From positions 558,001-622,000 of the forward strand of contig CAVSRM010000005.1 in the NCBI GenBank assembly GCA_963730365.1: a stretch of 64,000 bases of DNA. Direction: 5' to 3'. The position numbers and the translations under genes are program-made. This stretch comes from Fodinibacter sp963730365. Its GTDB lineage: Bacteria; Actinomycetota; Actinomycetes; Actinomycetales; Dermatophilaceae. Below the pieces are notes generated by a model, which was not told the DNA's origin, ran no database searches, and was given only the letters and a program-made list of their open reading frames with translations. Below are positions 34,965 to 43,872 of the stretch, one piece after another; the first letter of the stretch is position 1, and each line of letters begins with the position of its first letter.

Positions 34965-36367
34965 GCACCCCGATGGGCAGCACCACACGTCACGAGGTCA
35001 TCAACCCCGCGACCGAGGAGGTCATCGAGACGATCCACCTCGTCGGCGTCGAGGAGACCGATGCCGCTGTCGCACGCGCGGTCGAGGTCGGTCCGTCCTG
35101 GCGGGCGGTGAGCCCGGCAGACCGCGGGATGCTGTTGCGCCGCTTCGCCGATGCCGTCGAGGCCGCGACCGAGGAGCTCGCGGCCCTGGAGGTCGGCAAC
35201 GCCGGCCACACCGTCGGCAATGCCCTCTGGGAGGTCGGCAACGTCGTCTCGGTGCTGCGCTACTACTCGGCCGCGCCGGAACGACTCTTCGGCCGCCAGA
35301 TCCCCGTCGCGGGCGGCCTCGACGTGACCTTCAAAGAGCCCCTCGGGGTGGTCTCGGTCATCGTTCCGTGGAACTTCCCCATGCCTGTCGCCGGCTGGGG
35401 GATGGCGCCCGCCCTGGCCGCCGGGAACACGGTGGTGCTCAAGCCGGCCGAGCTCACCCCGCTGACGGCGATGCGGCTCGCCGGCCTGGCGCTCGAGGCG
35501 GGCCTCCCGGAGGGTGTCTTCACCGTGCTGCCCGGCCGGGGCGACGTCGTGGGGGAGCGCCTGGTGACCCACCCCGACGTGCGCAAGATCTGCTTCACCG
35601 GCTCGAGCGCCGTGGGGAAGGGGATCATGCGCAAGGCGGCCGACCAGCTCAAGCGGGTGACGCTCGAGCTCGGCGGGAAGTCCGCGAACATCGTCTTCGC
35701 CGATGCAGACCTCGACAAGGCGGCGGCCAGCGCCCCCATGAGCTTCCTCGACAACGCGGGCCAGGACTGCTGCGCCCGCACCCGGATCCTCGTGCAGCGC
35801 AGCGTGTTCGATGCCTTCATGGAGCGCTTCGAGGCCGCCGTACGGAACGTCTCGGTGGGGGACCCGAGCGCGGAGACGACCGAGATGGGGCCCCTCGTCA
35901 GCGCACGACAGCGAGAGACCGTCCGGGGCTATGTCGAGGACGCCGCGCGTGGCGGCCACGAGGAGGTCGAGGTCGCCTTCCGAGGCTCCGCGCCGCAAGG
36001 AGCCGGATGGTGGTACCCACCCACTGTCGTCCTGCCCCGAGGTACCGACGACCGCGTGTGGCGGGAGGAGGTCTTCGGGCCGGTCGCCGCAGTGCTGCCC
36101 TTCGAGGACGAAGCGGATGCGGTCGCCAAGGCCAACGACACGGCCTACGGACTCGCCGGCTCGATCTGGACCCGGGACGTGGGGCGGGCCATCCGGGTGG
36201 CCCGCGGGGTCGAGGCCGGCAACCTCTCGGTCAACAGCCACGGCGCGGTGCGCTACTCGACCCCGTTCGGAGGCTTCAAGGCGAGTGGCCTGGGCCGCGA
36301 GCTGGGGCCCGACGCGCTCGACTCGTTCACCGAGGTCAAGAACGTGTTCATCGACACCGAGCCGTGA
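34961..36367 (+). CDS. Aldehyde dehydrogenase
   Basis: NAD(P)-dependent aldehyde dehydrogenase of 468 residues. Motifs include VIVPWNFPMPV near residue 128, FTGSSAVGKGIM near 212, the ELGGKSANIVFADAD segment near 233, and the catalytic cysteine in NAGQDCCARTRILV near 270. In this cluster it would oxidise the aldehyde formed from a gamma-glutamylated amine, like PuuC. Its GTG start overlaps the upstream stop by 4 bases (GTGA), so translation is coupled. Confidence 0.93.
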   Translation: MSTPMGSTTRHEVINPATEEVIETIHLVGVEETDAAVARAVEVGPSWRAVSPADRGMLLRRFADAVEAATEELAALEVGNAGHTVGNALWEVGNVVSVLRYYSAAPERLFGRQIPVAGGLDVTFKEPLGVVSVIVPWNFPMPVAGWGMAPALAAGNTVVLKPAELTPLTAMRLAGLALEAGLPEGVFTVLPGRGDVVGERLVTHPDVRKICFTGSSAVGKGIMRKAADQLKRVTLELGGKSANIVFADADLDKAAASAPMSFLDNAGQDCCARTRILVQRSVFDAFMERFEAAVRNVSVGDPSAETTEMGPLVSARQRETVRGYVEDAARGGHEEVEVAFRGSAPQGAGWWYPPTVVLPRGTDDRVWREEVFGPVAAVLPFEDEADAVAKANDTAYGLAGSIWTRDVGRAIRVARGVEAGNLSVNSHGAVRYSTPFGGFKASGLGRELGPDALDSFTEVKNVFIDTEP

Positions 36368-36377
36368 GGAGCAGGGA

Positions 36378-37145
36378 ATGACGGGCAGGTTGGCAGGAAA
36401 GGTGGCGGTCGTCACCGGCGGCTGCTCCGGCATCGGGTTGGCCACGGTACGTCGCTTCGCCCGGGAGGGGGCGTCGGTGGTGATCGGTGACCTGGCCGAT
36501 GACGCGGGTGCGGTCCTGGCCGAGGAGGTCGACGGCGCCTACGTCCACTGCGACGTCGCCGAAGAGGCAGAGGTCGAGCGGCTCTTCGCCACCGCCGTGG
36601 AGCGGTTCGGACGCCTCGACGTGGCGTTCAACAACGCCGGCATCAGCCCGCCGGAGGACGACTCGATCCTCGACACCGACCTCGAGGCCTGGCGCCGCGT
36701 GCAGGAGGTCAACCTCACCTCGGTCTTCCTGTGCTGCAAGGCGGCGCTGACGCAGATGCTCCCGCAGCGCTCGGGCTCCATCATCAACACGTCGAGCTTC
36801 GTCGCGGTCATGGGCGCCGCGACCTCGCAGATCTCCTACTCGGCCTCCAAGGGCGGGGTGCTGTCGATGACGCGCGAGCTAGGCGTGCAGTTCGCCCGCC
36901 AAGGAGTGCGCGTCAACGCATTGTGTCCCGGGCCGGTCAACACCCCTCTGCTGCAGGAGCTCTTCGCCTCGGACCCCGAGCGAGCCGAGCGGCGGCTCGT
37001 GCACGTGCCGATGGGGCGGTTCGCCGAGCCCGAGGAGATGGCCAACGCCGTCCTCTTCCTCGCCTCCGACGAGTCGAGCTTCATGACCGCGTCGACCTTC
37101 CTCGTCGACGGTGGCATCTCCGGGGCCTACGTCACGCCGCTGTGA
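36378..37145 (+). CDS. SDR-family oxidoreductase
   Basis: Classical short-chain dehydrogenase of 255 residues: TGGCSGIG cofactor motif at residues 13-20, NNAG near 88, catalytic serine in NTSSF, and the YSASK pair near 155. The ending FLVDGGISGAYV is typical. Its place between the aldehyde dehydrogenase and the hydrolase suggests it takes part in the same catabolic route, perhaps on a hydroxylated amine such as an amino alcohol. GAGCAGGGA precedes the ATG. Confidence 0.9.
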   Translation: MTGRLAGKVAVVTGGCSGIGLATVRRFAREGASVVIGDLADDAGAVLAEEVDGAYVHCDVAEEAEVERLFATAVERFGRLDVAFNNAGISPPEDDSILDTDLEAWRRVQEVNLTSVFLCCKAALTQMLPQRSGSIINTSSFVAVMGAATSQISYSASKGGVLSMTRELGVQFARQGVRVNALCPGPVNTPLLQELFASDPERAERRLVHVPMGRFAEPEEMANAVLFLASDESSFMTASTFLVDGGISGAYVTPL

Positions 37146-37885
37146 GCGACCACCGACCCGTCATCGGGGTGTCCTGCTACGTGGAGGACGTCGACCGCGA
37201 CCCGTGGGTGGGCCAGCGCAGCGCGGTGCTGCCGCAGGGCTACGTCGCCCACCTCGAGGGGGCCGGTGCACTCGTGGTGCTGCTCCCGCCTCGCAGGGAT
37301 GCCGACGACGTGATGGCGCGCGAGGTGCTCAGCCGGCTCGACGGGCTGGTGATCGCCGGGGGTGCCGACATCGAGTCGCGGCGCTATGCCGGTCTCCCGC
37401 ATCCGGACTCCCAACCTCCACGACCGGACCGCGACGCGTGGGAGCTGGCCCTGGCCCGGGTCTCGGCGGCGCGGGACCTCCCGGTGCTGGGGATCTGCCG
37501 GGGCATGCAGGTCATGGCCGTCGCCGTGGGTGGAACCCTCGACCAGCACCTCCCCGACCTCGTCGGCCACGACGCGCACAGCCCGAAGCCCGGCGTCTAC
37601 ACCTCGCACCACGTGGCGCCGGTGCCGGGGACGCGCACTGCTGCCCTCCTCGGCACCGCGTCCGTGGACGTACCGACCTACCACCACCAGTCGGTACGGG
37701 CCGCGTCACTGGCGGGCACGGCATACGTCGCCTCCGCCTGGCACGCGGACGGGACGCTGGAGGCGATGGAGGACCCGACGTCCACCTTCCGCCTCGCGGT
37801 GCAGTGGCATCCCGAGATGGGGGAGGACGGCCGGCTCTTTCGGGCCCTCACCGAGGCCGCCGGCGCGGGTGCGGGCGGGCGATGA
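37142..37885 (+). CDS. Gamma-glutamyl-gamma-aminobutyrate hydrolase-like (PuuD family)
   Basis: Class I glutamine amidotransferase-like hydrolase of 247 residues. The nucleophile Cys is in GICRGMQVMAVAVGG near residue 119, and the catalytic His in VQWHPEM near residue 222. Related PuuD enzymes release glutamate from gamma-glutamyl intermediates, closing the cycle started by the glutamine synthetase-like ligase. The GTG start overlaps the SDR stop by 4 bases, so these four genes form one coupled operon. Confidence 0.9.
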   Translation: MSDHRPVIGVSCYVEDVDRDPWVGQRSAVLPQGYVAHLEGAGALVVLLPPRRDADDVMAREVLSRLDGLVIAGGADIESRRYAGLPHPDSQPPRPDRDAWELALARVSAARDLPVLGICRGMQVMAVAVGGTLDQHLPDLVGHDAHSPKPGVYTSHHVAPVPGTRTAALLGTASVDVPTYHHQSVRAASLAGTAYVASAWHADGTLEAMEDPTSTFRLAVQWHPEMGEDGRLFRALTEAAGAGAGGR

Positions 37886-38633
37886 GGCCGTGCGGCGAGG
37901 CCAAGTGCGCGAGACCGCGGTCCCCCTCGACACGGTCGAGCCCGGTGCGCACCCCGTGCGGGCCGAGCACCGCCCGGAGCTCGGCCTGGGGCACCAGCCG
38001 TGCTCCCAGTCCGGGCAGGCGCAGCACGCCCCGCCGCGTCGCGTAGATCCACGGCTGCCAGGGACGCTGACCACCCGAGAGCACCAGCGGGTAGCGAGCG
38101 GGATCGAGTGGGACCCGTTCATAGTTGGGCTCGGTGGTGTCCACCGCGGCGAGCTGGTCGTCGTCGAGGAACTGCACGACGACCGCTCCCCGGGCTCCGG
38201 GGGAGTGCATCGGAGCCGCGGGGACGTAGCCACCCCGGGAGACGTGGGCCGAGTGCACGACGGCGAGGTTGCGCACCACTCCGGTGATCATCGGCACGAC
38301 CGGTGACACCCCACGGCTGGACAGCTTGTGCCGCATGACCGCCGGGCTGGCGTTCGACCCGACCGCGACGACGGCGGTACGGGACCCCAGGGGCTGCGCG
38401 CCCACCCGGCGGAGCGCGGTCGAGAGTGGGGAACGGGCGGCCTCGGGCGCGGCGGCCGCGCAGTCCGGGCACGACTCCGTGCCGGCCTGCGGGAGGGGAC
38501 GACGGGCGTGCGGGCGGACCGGGTGCCGGCACGACGCCAGGAGGAGGGTGGGCGACGAGGTGGGCGTGCCCGGGTAGGAGTCGGGCGCACGGGAGAGGTC
38601 GCCGTGCTCCTCGACGTCAGCGTCCACGTCCAC
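37848..38633 (-). CDS. GGCT-like conserved actinobacterial protein
   Basis: About 261 residues from a GTG at 38633, which has GGAGG 7 bases upstream. The central part (AVVAVGSNASPAVMRHKL, HVSRGGYVPAAP, LDDDQLAAVDTTEPNYERV) resembles gamma-glutamylcyclotransferase-fold proteins, where GSN binds the glutamyl moiety; I cannot assign an activity. A Cys-x2-Cys (CPDC) in the N-terminal region might be a metal site. It overlaps the end of the PuuD-like gene by 38 bases on the opposite strand. Confidence 0.65.
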   Translation of the reverse strand: MDVDADVEEHGDLSRAPDSYPGTPTSSPTLLLASCRHPVRPHARRPLPQAGTESCPDCAAAAPEAARSPLSTALRRVGAQPLGSRTAVVAVGSNASPAVMRHKLSSRGVSPVVPMITGVVRNLAVVHSAHVSRGGYVPAAPMHSPGARGAVVVQFLDDDQLAAVDTTEPNYERVPLDPARYPLVLSGGQRPWQPWIYATRRGVLRLPGLGARLVPQAELRAVLGPHGVRTGLDRVEGDRGLAHLASPHGLIARPHPRRRPR

Positions 38634-38705
38634 TGCCTCACCTCCGGCCCGCCCAGTCCTCAGGATAGGTCGGACCGATCGGCCTGCGTCACCGACAATG
38701 GCCTG

Positions 38706-39806
38706 GTGACCAGACTCAATCGGATCGCCGTCGCCGCCGGTGCGGCCAGTGCCCTCGGTGCCCTGGCCGTCACGGGACGTACCGTCAACGCCGCGGTGGG
38801 CGCCCGTCCCGACGGCGTTCGTCTCGAGCGGGCGAAGAGCTCGCCGCACTACCGCGACGGCGCCTTCCACAACACCTCCCGGGGCACGTCGGCCATGCCG
38901 CAGGGGCAGCGGGACGTGATGAAGCGGTTTCGCGAGAACGCCCCGGTGCGCCACCCGGCAGGTCCGATCCCGGTGGTCAGTGCCGCCCGGGAGCCGGCGC
39001 TCGACGGGGTCAAGGTCACCTGGTTCGGGCATGCGTCGTGCCTCGTCGAGCTCGACGGCGTCCGGCTCCTGCTCGACCCCGTGTGGAGCGAGCGGTGCTC
39101 GCCCAGCCAGCACGTCGGGCCACGGCGGCTGCACGCGGTGCCGGTTCCGCTGTCGGGCCTGGGCCGGGTCGACGCGGTCGTCATCTCGCACGACCACTAC
39201 GACCACCTCGACATGGGCACGGTGCAGACGCTTGCGAGGACGACCGAGGCCGTCTTCCTCGTCCCCCTGGGGGTGGGTGCCCACCTCGACGCGTGGGGAG
39301 TCCCGGCATCCCGGGTGCGGGAGTTCGACTGGGAAGAGGCGCACACGATCGGCGACGTGTGCGTCACCGCCGTCGAGGCCCAGCACTTCTCGGGCCGTGG
39401 CCTGCGTCGTGACGGGACGCTGTGGGCCTCGTGGGTCCTGGCCGGCCCGAGCGGGAAGGTCTTCTTCAGCGGCGACACCGGGTTCTTCGAGGGGTACGAC
39501 CGAATCGGTGCCGACCACGGCCCCTTCGACCTCTCCCTCATGGCGGTCGGCGCCTACGACCCGGCGTGGCACGACATCCACCTCGACCCCGAGGAGGCCG
39601 TCGAGGCCGGTGTCCGCCTGCGCGGCGGTCTCCTCGTGCCGATTCACTGGTGCACCTTCGTGCTCGCCCCACACCCGTGGGCCGAGCCGGTCGAGCGGCT
39701 CCTCGTGGCGGCCGCGACCCGGGGCGTGCCGGTCGCGGTGCCGCGGGTGGGGGACCGGCTCGATGCCTCCGACCGCCCGGGCCTGGACGCCTGGTGGGAG
39801 CTCTGA
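38706..39806 (+). CDS. MBL-fold metal-dependent hydrolase (NAPE-PLD/UlaG-like)
   Basis: A 366-residue metallo-beta-lactamase-fold hydrolase. The metal motif SHDHYDHLD is near residue 162, with further ligands in GDTGFFEGY and the terminal IHWCTF. The arrangement KVTWFGHASCLVEL followed by LLDPVWSERCSPSQHVGPRR is typical of the NAPE-PLD-like group. The N terminus (RIAVAAGAASALGALAVTG) is hydrophobic and may anchor it. GACAAT at 38694-38699 lies 6 bases before the GTG start, giving a leaderless pattern; it is divergent from the GGCT-like gene. Confidence 0.88.
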   Translation: MTRLNRIAVAAGAASALGALAVTGRTVNAAVGARPDGVRLERAKSSPHYRDGAFHNTSRGTSAMPQGQRDVMKRFRENAPVRHPAGPIPVVSAAREPALDGVKVTWFGHASCLVELDGVRLLLDPVWSERCSPSQHVGPRRLHAVPVPLSGLGRVDAVVISHDHYDHLDMGTVQTLARTTEAVFLVPLGVGAHLDAWGVPASRVREFDWEEAHTIGDVCVTAVEAQHFSGRGLRRDGTLWASWVLAGPSGKVFFSGDTGFFEGYDRIGADHGPFDLSLMAVGAYDPAWHDIHLDPEEAVEAGVRLRGGLLVPIHWCTFVLAPHPWAEPVERLLVAAATRGVPVAVPRVGDRLDASDRPGLDAWWEL

Positions 39807-39922
39807 CCCGACGGGTCGCCCCGTGCGCACGCCGGGCCGGCGGTAAGGGGGGCACGGGTGGTGGGCACCGAGTCAGTGGTCAGCATGTGGACCGCCCATG
39901 TGCAGTGGGGCGGCCTCCGTGG

Positions 39923-39934
39923 GACACTCACCTC
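39923..39934 (+). promoter_or_regulatory. -10 of the cimA leader transcript
   Basis: GACACT at 39923-39928 is followed by 6 bases and the GTG of the Thr/Ile leader peptide. The geometry equals that of the ilvB leader (GACAGT plus 6 bases). Confidence 0.5.
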
Positions 39935-39979
39935 GTGACGTTCCGTGACGTGGCCACCACCACGATCATTATCGGCTAG
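39935..39979 (+). CDS. Thr/Ile leader peptide of cimA
   Basis: Fourteen-residue peptide MTFRDVATTTIIIG with three Thr codons (ACC ACC ACG) followed directly by three Ile codons (ATC ATT ATC). A run like this stalls ribosomes when threonyl- or isoleucyl-tRNA is short. Its TAG stop overlaps the next hairpin by one base. Citramalate synthase, encoded downstream, feeds isoleucine synthesis, so codon content and pathway agree. Confidence 0.8.
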   Translation: MTFRDVATTTIIIG

Positions 39980-40003
39980 CGCGACGAGACCTCCTCGTCG
40001 CGC
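39979..40003 (+). promoter_or_regulatory. cimA attenuator pause/antiterminator hairpin
   Basis: GCGCGACGAG (39979-39988) pairs perfectly with CTCGTCGCGC (39994-40003) around a 5-base loop. It starts at the last base of the leader stop codon, the same layout as at ilvB. Confidence 0.65.
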
Positions 40004-40030
40004 AGACCTCCCACACCCGGGGGGTCTTTT
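40004..40030 (+). terminator. cimA attenuator terminator
   Basis: AGACCTCCC pairs with GGGGGGTCT (one G-T wobble) around a 6-base loop, ending in TTTT at 40027-40030. It lies between the Thr/Ile leader peptide and cimA. Confidence 0.7.
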
Positions 40031-40212
40031 GCTTGTCGGGAGCGTCGCAGGGCGCGGCGTGACCGATCGGCAGGCGTCGACCGCCCACACCCCGGGCGCG
40101 CGACGGCAGCGCTGGCCCGACAATGGGCGGAGCAGCACACGTCATCGCCCCGGCCCTCACGGGCCGGGGCACGAGACGCCGGGTGACCGGCATACCGATC
40201 CGGGTGAACTTC

Positions 40213-41805
40213 ATGACCGACCTGCACGTCTACGACACGACCCTGCGCGACGGCGCGCAGCAAGAGGGGCTCAACCTCTCCGTCGCGGACAAGCTCGCCA
40301 TCGCCATGCACCTCGACGAGCTCGGCGTGGGCTACATCGAGGGTGGCTGGCCCGGAGCGAACCCGAAGGACACGGAGTTCTTCGCCCGGGCCGCCAGTGA
40401 GCTCACCCTGCGCAACTCCACCCTCGCCGCGTTCGGGGCGACCCGACGAGCCGGGGGCCGCGCCGAGACCGACCCCCTGATCCGCGCCCTGGTGGACAGC
40501 CAGGCGCAGGTCATCACCCTGGTCGCCAAGTCGCACACCGGACACGTCGAGCGGGCCCTGCGCACCACCCTCGCGGAGAACCTGGAGATGATCCGCGACA
40601 CCGTGAGCTTCCTGCGGGGCGAGGGGCGGCGGGTGTTCCTCGATGCCGAGCACTTCTTCGACGGCTACCGCACCGACCGGGCCTACGCGCTCGAGGCGAT
40701 CAGGGTGGCGGCCGAGGCCGGGGCCGAGGTCGTGGCCCTGTGTGACACCAACGGCGGGATGCTGCCCAACGAGGTGGCAGACGTCGTGCACGACGTCGTG
40801 GGCGCGACCGGCGCACGGGTCGGCATCCACTGCCACAACGACACCGGATGTGCCGTGGCCAACTCGGTGGCCGCCGTCGATGCTGGCGCCACCCACGTCC
40901 AGGGCACCATCAACGGCTACGGGGAGCGCACCGGCAACGCCGACCTGCTCACGGTCGTGGCCAACCTCCAGCTCAAGGCCGGGTACCCGCTCCTCGAGCC
41001 GCACCGCCTGCAGGAGTCCACCCGCATCTCGCACGCGATCGCCGAGGTGACCAACATCCCGCCCTACTCGCGCCAGCCCTACGTCGGCTCGAGCGCGTTC
41101 GCGCACAAGGCGGGCCTGCACGCGAGCGCCATCAAGATCGACCCCGACCTCTACCAGCACATGGACCCCAAGCACGTGGGCAACGACATGCGGATGCTGG
41201 TCTCGGACATGGCCGGGCGCGCCTCGATCGAGCTGAAGTCGCGCGAGCTCGGTTTCGACCTCGACCCGAGCAACGAGGAGAACAGCGAGACGTTGGCGCG
41301 GGTGTTGAGGGCCGTGAAGGAGAAGGAGCTCGGCGGCTACACGTTCGATGCCGCCGACGCCAGCTTCGAGCTGCTGCTGCGCCACGAGATCGACGGCTCG
41401 CTCCCCGACTTCTTCCAGGTCGAGTCCTGGCGGGTGATCACCGACGCACGCGGCGACGACGAGGCGCTCTCGGAGTCGACGGTCAAGCTTCGGGCGGCCG
41501 GGCAGCGCCATGTCCAGACGGGGGAGGGAAACGGCCCGGTCAACGCCCTGGACCACGCTCTGCGAGAGGCGCTCTCGGTTGCCTACCCGGAGATCGCGCA
41601 CCTCGAACTGATCGACTACAAGGTGCGAATCCTCGACGCCGCCCACGGCACCGACGCCGTCACCAGAGTGCTGATCGAGACGTCCGACGGCACGACGTCG
41701 TGGACGACCATCGGCGTGGCCGCGAACATCCTCGAGGCGAGCTGGGACGCCCTCGTCGAGTCGGTCACCTATGGCCTGGTCCGTGCGGGTGTCGACCCCC
41801 GCTGA
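40213..41805 (+). CDS. cimA: (R)-citramalate synthase
   Basis: Condenses pyruvate and acetyl-CoA to citramalate, giving 2-oxobutyrate for isoleucine without threonine. The 530 residues have the HMG-CoA-lyase-like TIM barrel: YDTTLRDGAQQEG at the start, ALCDTNGGMLP near 180, and the HCHNDTGCAVANSV metal site near 210. SSAFAHKAGLHASAIKIDPDLY is near 300, and the LeuA-type regulatory dimer domain occupies about 420-525. The DGAQQEG form and length fit CimA rather than LeuA. ATG 40213 is used; GTG 40204 is possible. The 130-bp leader contains a Thr/Ile attenuator. Confidence 0.92.
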   Translation: MTDLHVYDTTLRDGAQQEGLNLSVADKLAIAMHLDELGVGYIEGGWPGANPKDTEFFARAASELTLRNSTLAAFGATRRAGGRAETDPLIRALVDSQAQVITLVAKSHTGHVERALRTTLAENLEMIRDTVSFLRGEGRRVFLDAEHFFDGYRTDRAYALEAIRVAAEAGAEVVALCDTNGGMLPNEVADVVHDVVGATGARVGIHCHNDTGCAVANSVAAVDAGATHVQGTINGYGERTGNADLLTVVANLQLKAGYPLLEPHRLQESTRISHAIAEVTNIPPYSRQPYVGSSAFAHKAGLHASAIKIDPDLYQHMDPKHVGNDMRMLVSDMAGRASIELKSRELGFDLDPSNEENSETLARVLRAVKEKELGGYTFDAADASFELLLRHEIDGSLPDFFQVESWRVITDARGDDEALSESTVKLRAAGQRHVQTGEGNGPVNALDHALREALSVAYPEIAHLELIDYKVRILDAAHGTDAVTRVLIETSDGTTSWTTIGVAANILEASWDALVESVTYGLVRAGVDPR

Positions 41806-41832
41806 CCGCGGCGCTCCGCACCGCAGGGGCCG

Positions 41833-42432
41833 CTAGGCGCAGGACAGCTCGAGCTCGCCCTCGACCCGGGTGCCGGAGCCGAGCTGGGTGAAGCTCACCG
41901 ATCCCGAGGCGGTCTTCCCGCTGACGTCGAGCTCGACCGGCTCCGGAGGGGTCGGGACCACGCCCGCCAGCCCTGACGCGCCCGCGATGTACTGCCCGCT
42001 CGGCAGCTCGAGATCGACATAGGGCTGGTTGTCCTCGGCGAGCTCGGGGCTCAGGTCGGCGTCGTTCTGCACGAGGAACACACTCAGGTCGCCATCGGCA
42101 CTGGCCGCTCCGGAGTCGTCCACCAACGCCAAGGTGGCTTGGAGAGTGGGTCCGACGGTCATGCAGAAGTTCCTGGCTCCGCCGTCATCGACGAACTCGT
42201 AGGACACGCCGTCCAGCGTGAGGGTGGCCGTGGACTGCCCGCCGCCGGCATCCTCCTGGTCCTCGGCCGACGCACTGGCAGATGGCGACCCGGGGGCCGC
42301 TGTCGACTCGGCGGTCGTGGCGACGGACCCCGAGGACTCGGCGGTGGATGAGTCCTCGCCGCCGCACCCGGCACTGAGCAGTCCGGCCGCGATGAGGACG
42401 GCCCCGGAACGGGCGATCGTGACAGCAGACAC
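41833..42432 (-). CDS. Secreted lipoprotein of unknown function
   Basis: A 199-residue predicted lipoprotein. The signal peptide (IARSGAVLIAAGLLSAGC) ends in the lipobox LSAGC with Cys near residue 23. A Ser/Thr/Ala-rich linker to about residue 65 is followed by a beta-rich domain with two cysteines (FCMTVG and the terminal ELSCA) that may form a disulfide. I see no family that I can name. It is convergent with cimA. Confidence 0.7.
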   Translation of the reverse strand: MSAVTIARSGAVLIAAGLLSAGCGGEDSSTAESSGSVATTAESTAAPGSPSASASAEDQEDAGGGQSTATLTLDGVSYEFVDDGGARNFCMTVGPTLQATLALVDDSGAASADGDLSVFLVQNDADLSPELAEDNQPYVDLELPSGQYIAGASGLAGVVPTPPEPVELDVSGKTASGSVSFTQLGSGTRVEGELELSCA

Positions 42433-42525
42433 GGCGAACCTCTTCCCTCGAACGAGTTGCGCAGGTCGTGACCAGAGTAGGACACCCTTATCGGTCGCGG
42501 GCCGCCTTCGAGGTGCGGCCGGCGG

Positions 42526-43404
42526 TCAGCCGGGGTGGATCGAGGGCCGCTCCAGCTGATCGCAGAGGTGGATGAGGGCGCGTCGAAGACCGGAGCCGGC
42601 CTCGGCCAGCTCGCGCTGGCCGGCGACGTACTCGGCTCGCCCCGCGGGTGTCTCGATCCGGACGGGTTCCAGACCGAAGCCCGAGACCTCGTACGGCGAG
42701 GCCCGCATGTCCAGCTGGCGGGCGCGCACGGCCAGGTCGAACGCCCTGAGGGTGAGGTCTCCCGGCACGAGGGGACCCAGCTTCAGGCACCACTTGAGGA
42801 GGTCCATGCCGACGTGCAGACACCCGGGCTGGTCATGATCCGCCTGCGAGTCGCGGCTCGGGGCGACCTCGTTCATCGGTGCCGCCTCGGGCGTGAAGAA
42901 CCGGAAGGCGTCGAAGTGGGAGCACCGGAGGCGGCTCCGCTCGACGACCTCGTCGGTGCCCCGCTGCCCGAGCCGCAACGGCAGCGGATGTCGATGGTCG
43001 TCCTGTCGGTAGACCATGGCCCACTCGTGAAGCCCGAGACATCCCGTGAACGACCGCCTGCCCTCGACGGCCCGCAACAGCCGAGCCACGAAGTCGACCG
43101 TCTGGGCACGGGCCGCCATGAACGCCTCGTGGTCGACGGTGACGGCGTCATTCCCGTCGCTCCGGTACCACCGCCACGAGGCATGGGGTACCTCGCCGTC
43201 GGTCGCGGACAGTCGCACACCGAGTCCCGGGTGCCACCTCCTCAGTCGTCCCGGCCTGAGGCCGTAGTAGTCGAAGACGAAGTCCTCGAGTGCATGGGGC
43301 TCACCCGCCGCGCGTCGTGCGCTGTGAGCGGCGGTCCGCAGCCCGGCCTCGCGCTCGTGCGCAGCGATCCGGCGCCGCCAGGTCGTCGCCGGGAGCGTGA
43401 TCAT
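42526..43404 (-). CDS. Conserved actinobacterial protein (often labelled 3-methyladenine DNA glycosylase)
   Basis: A 292-residue soluble protein rich in Trp, His and Arg. Segments such as EDFVFDYYGLRPGRLRRWHPG near residue 40, CLGLHEWAMVYR near 122, LRCSHFDAFRFFTPEA near 160, and QPGCLHVGMDLLKWCLKLGPLVPG near 195 are conserved in a widespread actinobacterial family. Databases often call it 3-methyladenine DNA glycosylase, but I see no helix-hairpin-helix or other glycosylase hallmark. The conserved Cys-His pairs could bind metal. Function uncertain. Confidence 0.7.
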   Translation of the reverse strand: MITLPATTWRRRIAAHEREAGLRTAAHSARRAAGEPHALEDFVFDYYGLRPGRLRRWHPGLGVRLSATDGEVPHASWRWYRSDGNDAVTVDHEAFMAARAQTVDFVARLLRAVEGRRSFTGCLGLHEWAMVYRQDDHRHPLPLRLGQRGTDEVVERSRLRCSHFDAFRFFTPEAAPMNEVAPSRDSQADHDQPGCLHVGMDLLKWCLKLGPLVPGDLTLRAFDLAVRARQLDMRASPYEVSGFGLEPVRIETPAGRAEYVAGQRELAEAGSGLRRALIHLCDQLERPSIHPG

Positions 43405-43506
43405 GCGGCGCTCACGCTAGGTCCGGCGGCGACGAGAAGCTTCCCGCCCCCATGGCGACGGCAGGTGGGGTGCACACCACCACCGTAGCCACGGGGGCCG
43501 CCGAGG

Positions 43507-43872
43507 TCAGTCCTTGGGGTACGGGCCGTACTGGTTGTCACCGTCGCTGTCGATGAACCAGATGTAGAGGAGGATCAGGGACCCGATGACCGGGACCAGC
43601 CCGATGAACCACCACCAGCCCGAGCGCCCGGTGTCGTGCAGGCGCCGCACCTGCACGGCGAGGTTGGGCAGGATGAGGAAGACGGAGACCAGTGTCGTCA
43701 CCCAGCCGACGCCCGACGCGAAGGTGATGCCGGTGACGTTGTCGACGATCGCCGCGGCGATGAACAGGAGGATGGTGAAGAGGAACCAGTACCAGAACTC
43801 GCTCCTGCGGGCGCGCCCGGAGAAGGTGGCGTACTTGGACAGGACCGTGCTGACGGCTTGGCCGAACGACAT
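43507..43872 (-). CDS. DUF805 membrane protein
   Basis: A 121-residue DUF805 protein with four hydrophobic segments: RRSEFWYWFLFTILLFIAAA, then LPNLAVQVRRLHDTGRSGWWWF, the hallmark of the family, then GLVPVIGSLILLYIWF. The opening FGQAVSTVLSKYATFSGRARRSEF is also typical. The tail DSDGDNQYGPYPKD is the usual ending. Such proteins sit in the inner membrane; role unknown. It is divergent from the SGNH lipoprotein gene. Confidence 0.88.
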   Translation of the reverse strand: MSFGQAVSTVLSKYATFSGRARRSEFWYWFLFTILLFIAAAIVDNVTGITFASGVGWVTTLVSVFLILPNLAVQVRRLHDTGRSGWWWFIGLVPVIGSLILLYIWFIDSDGDNQYGPYPKD

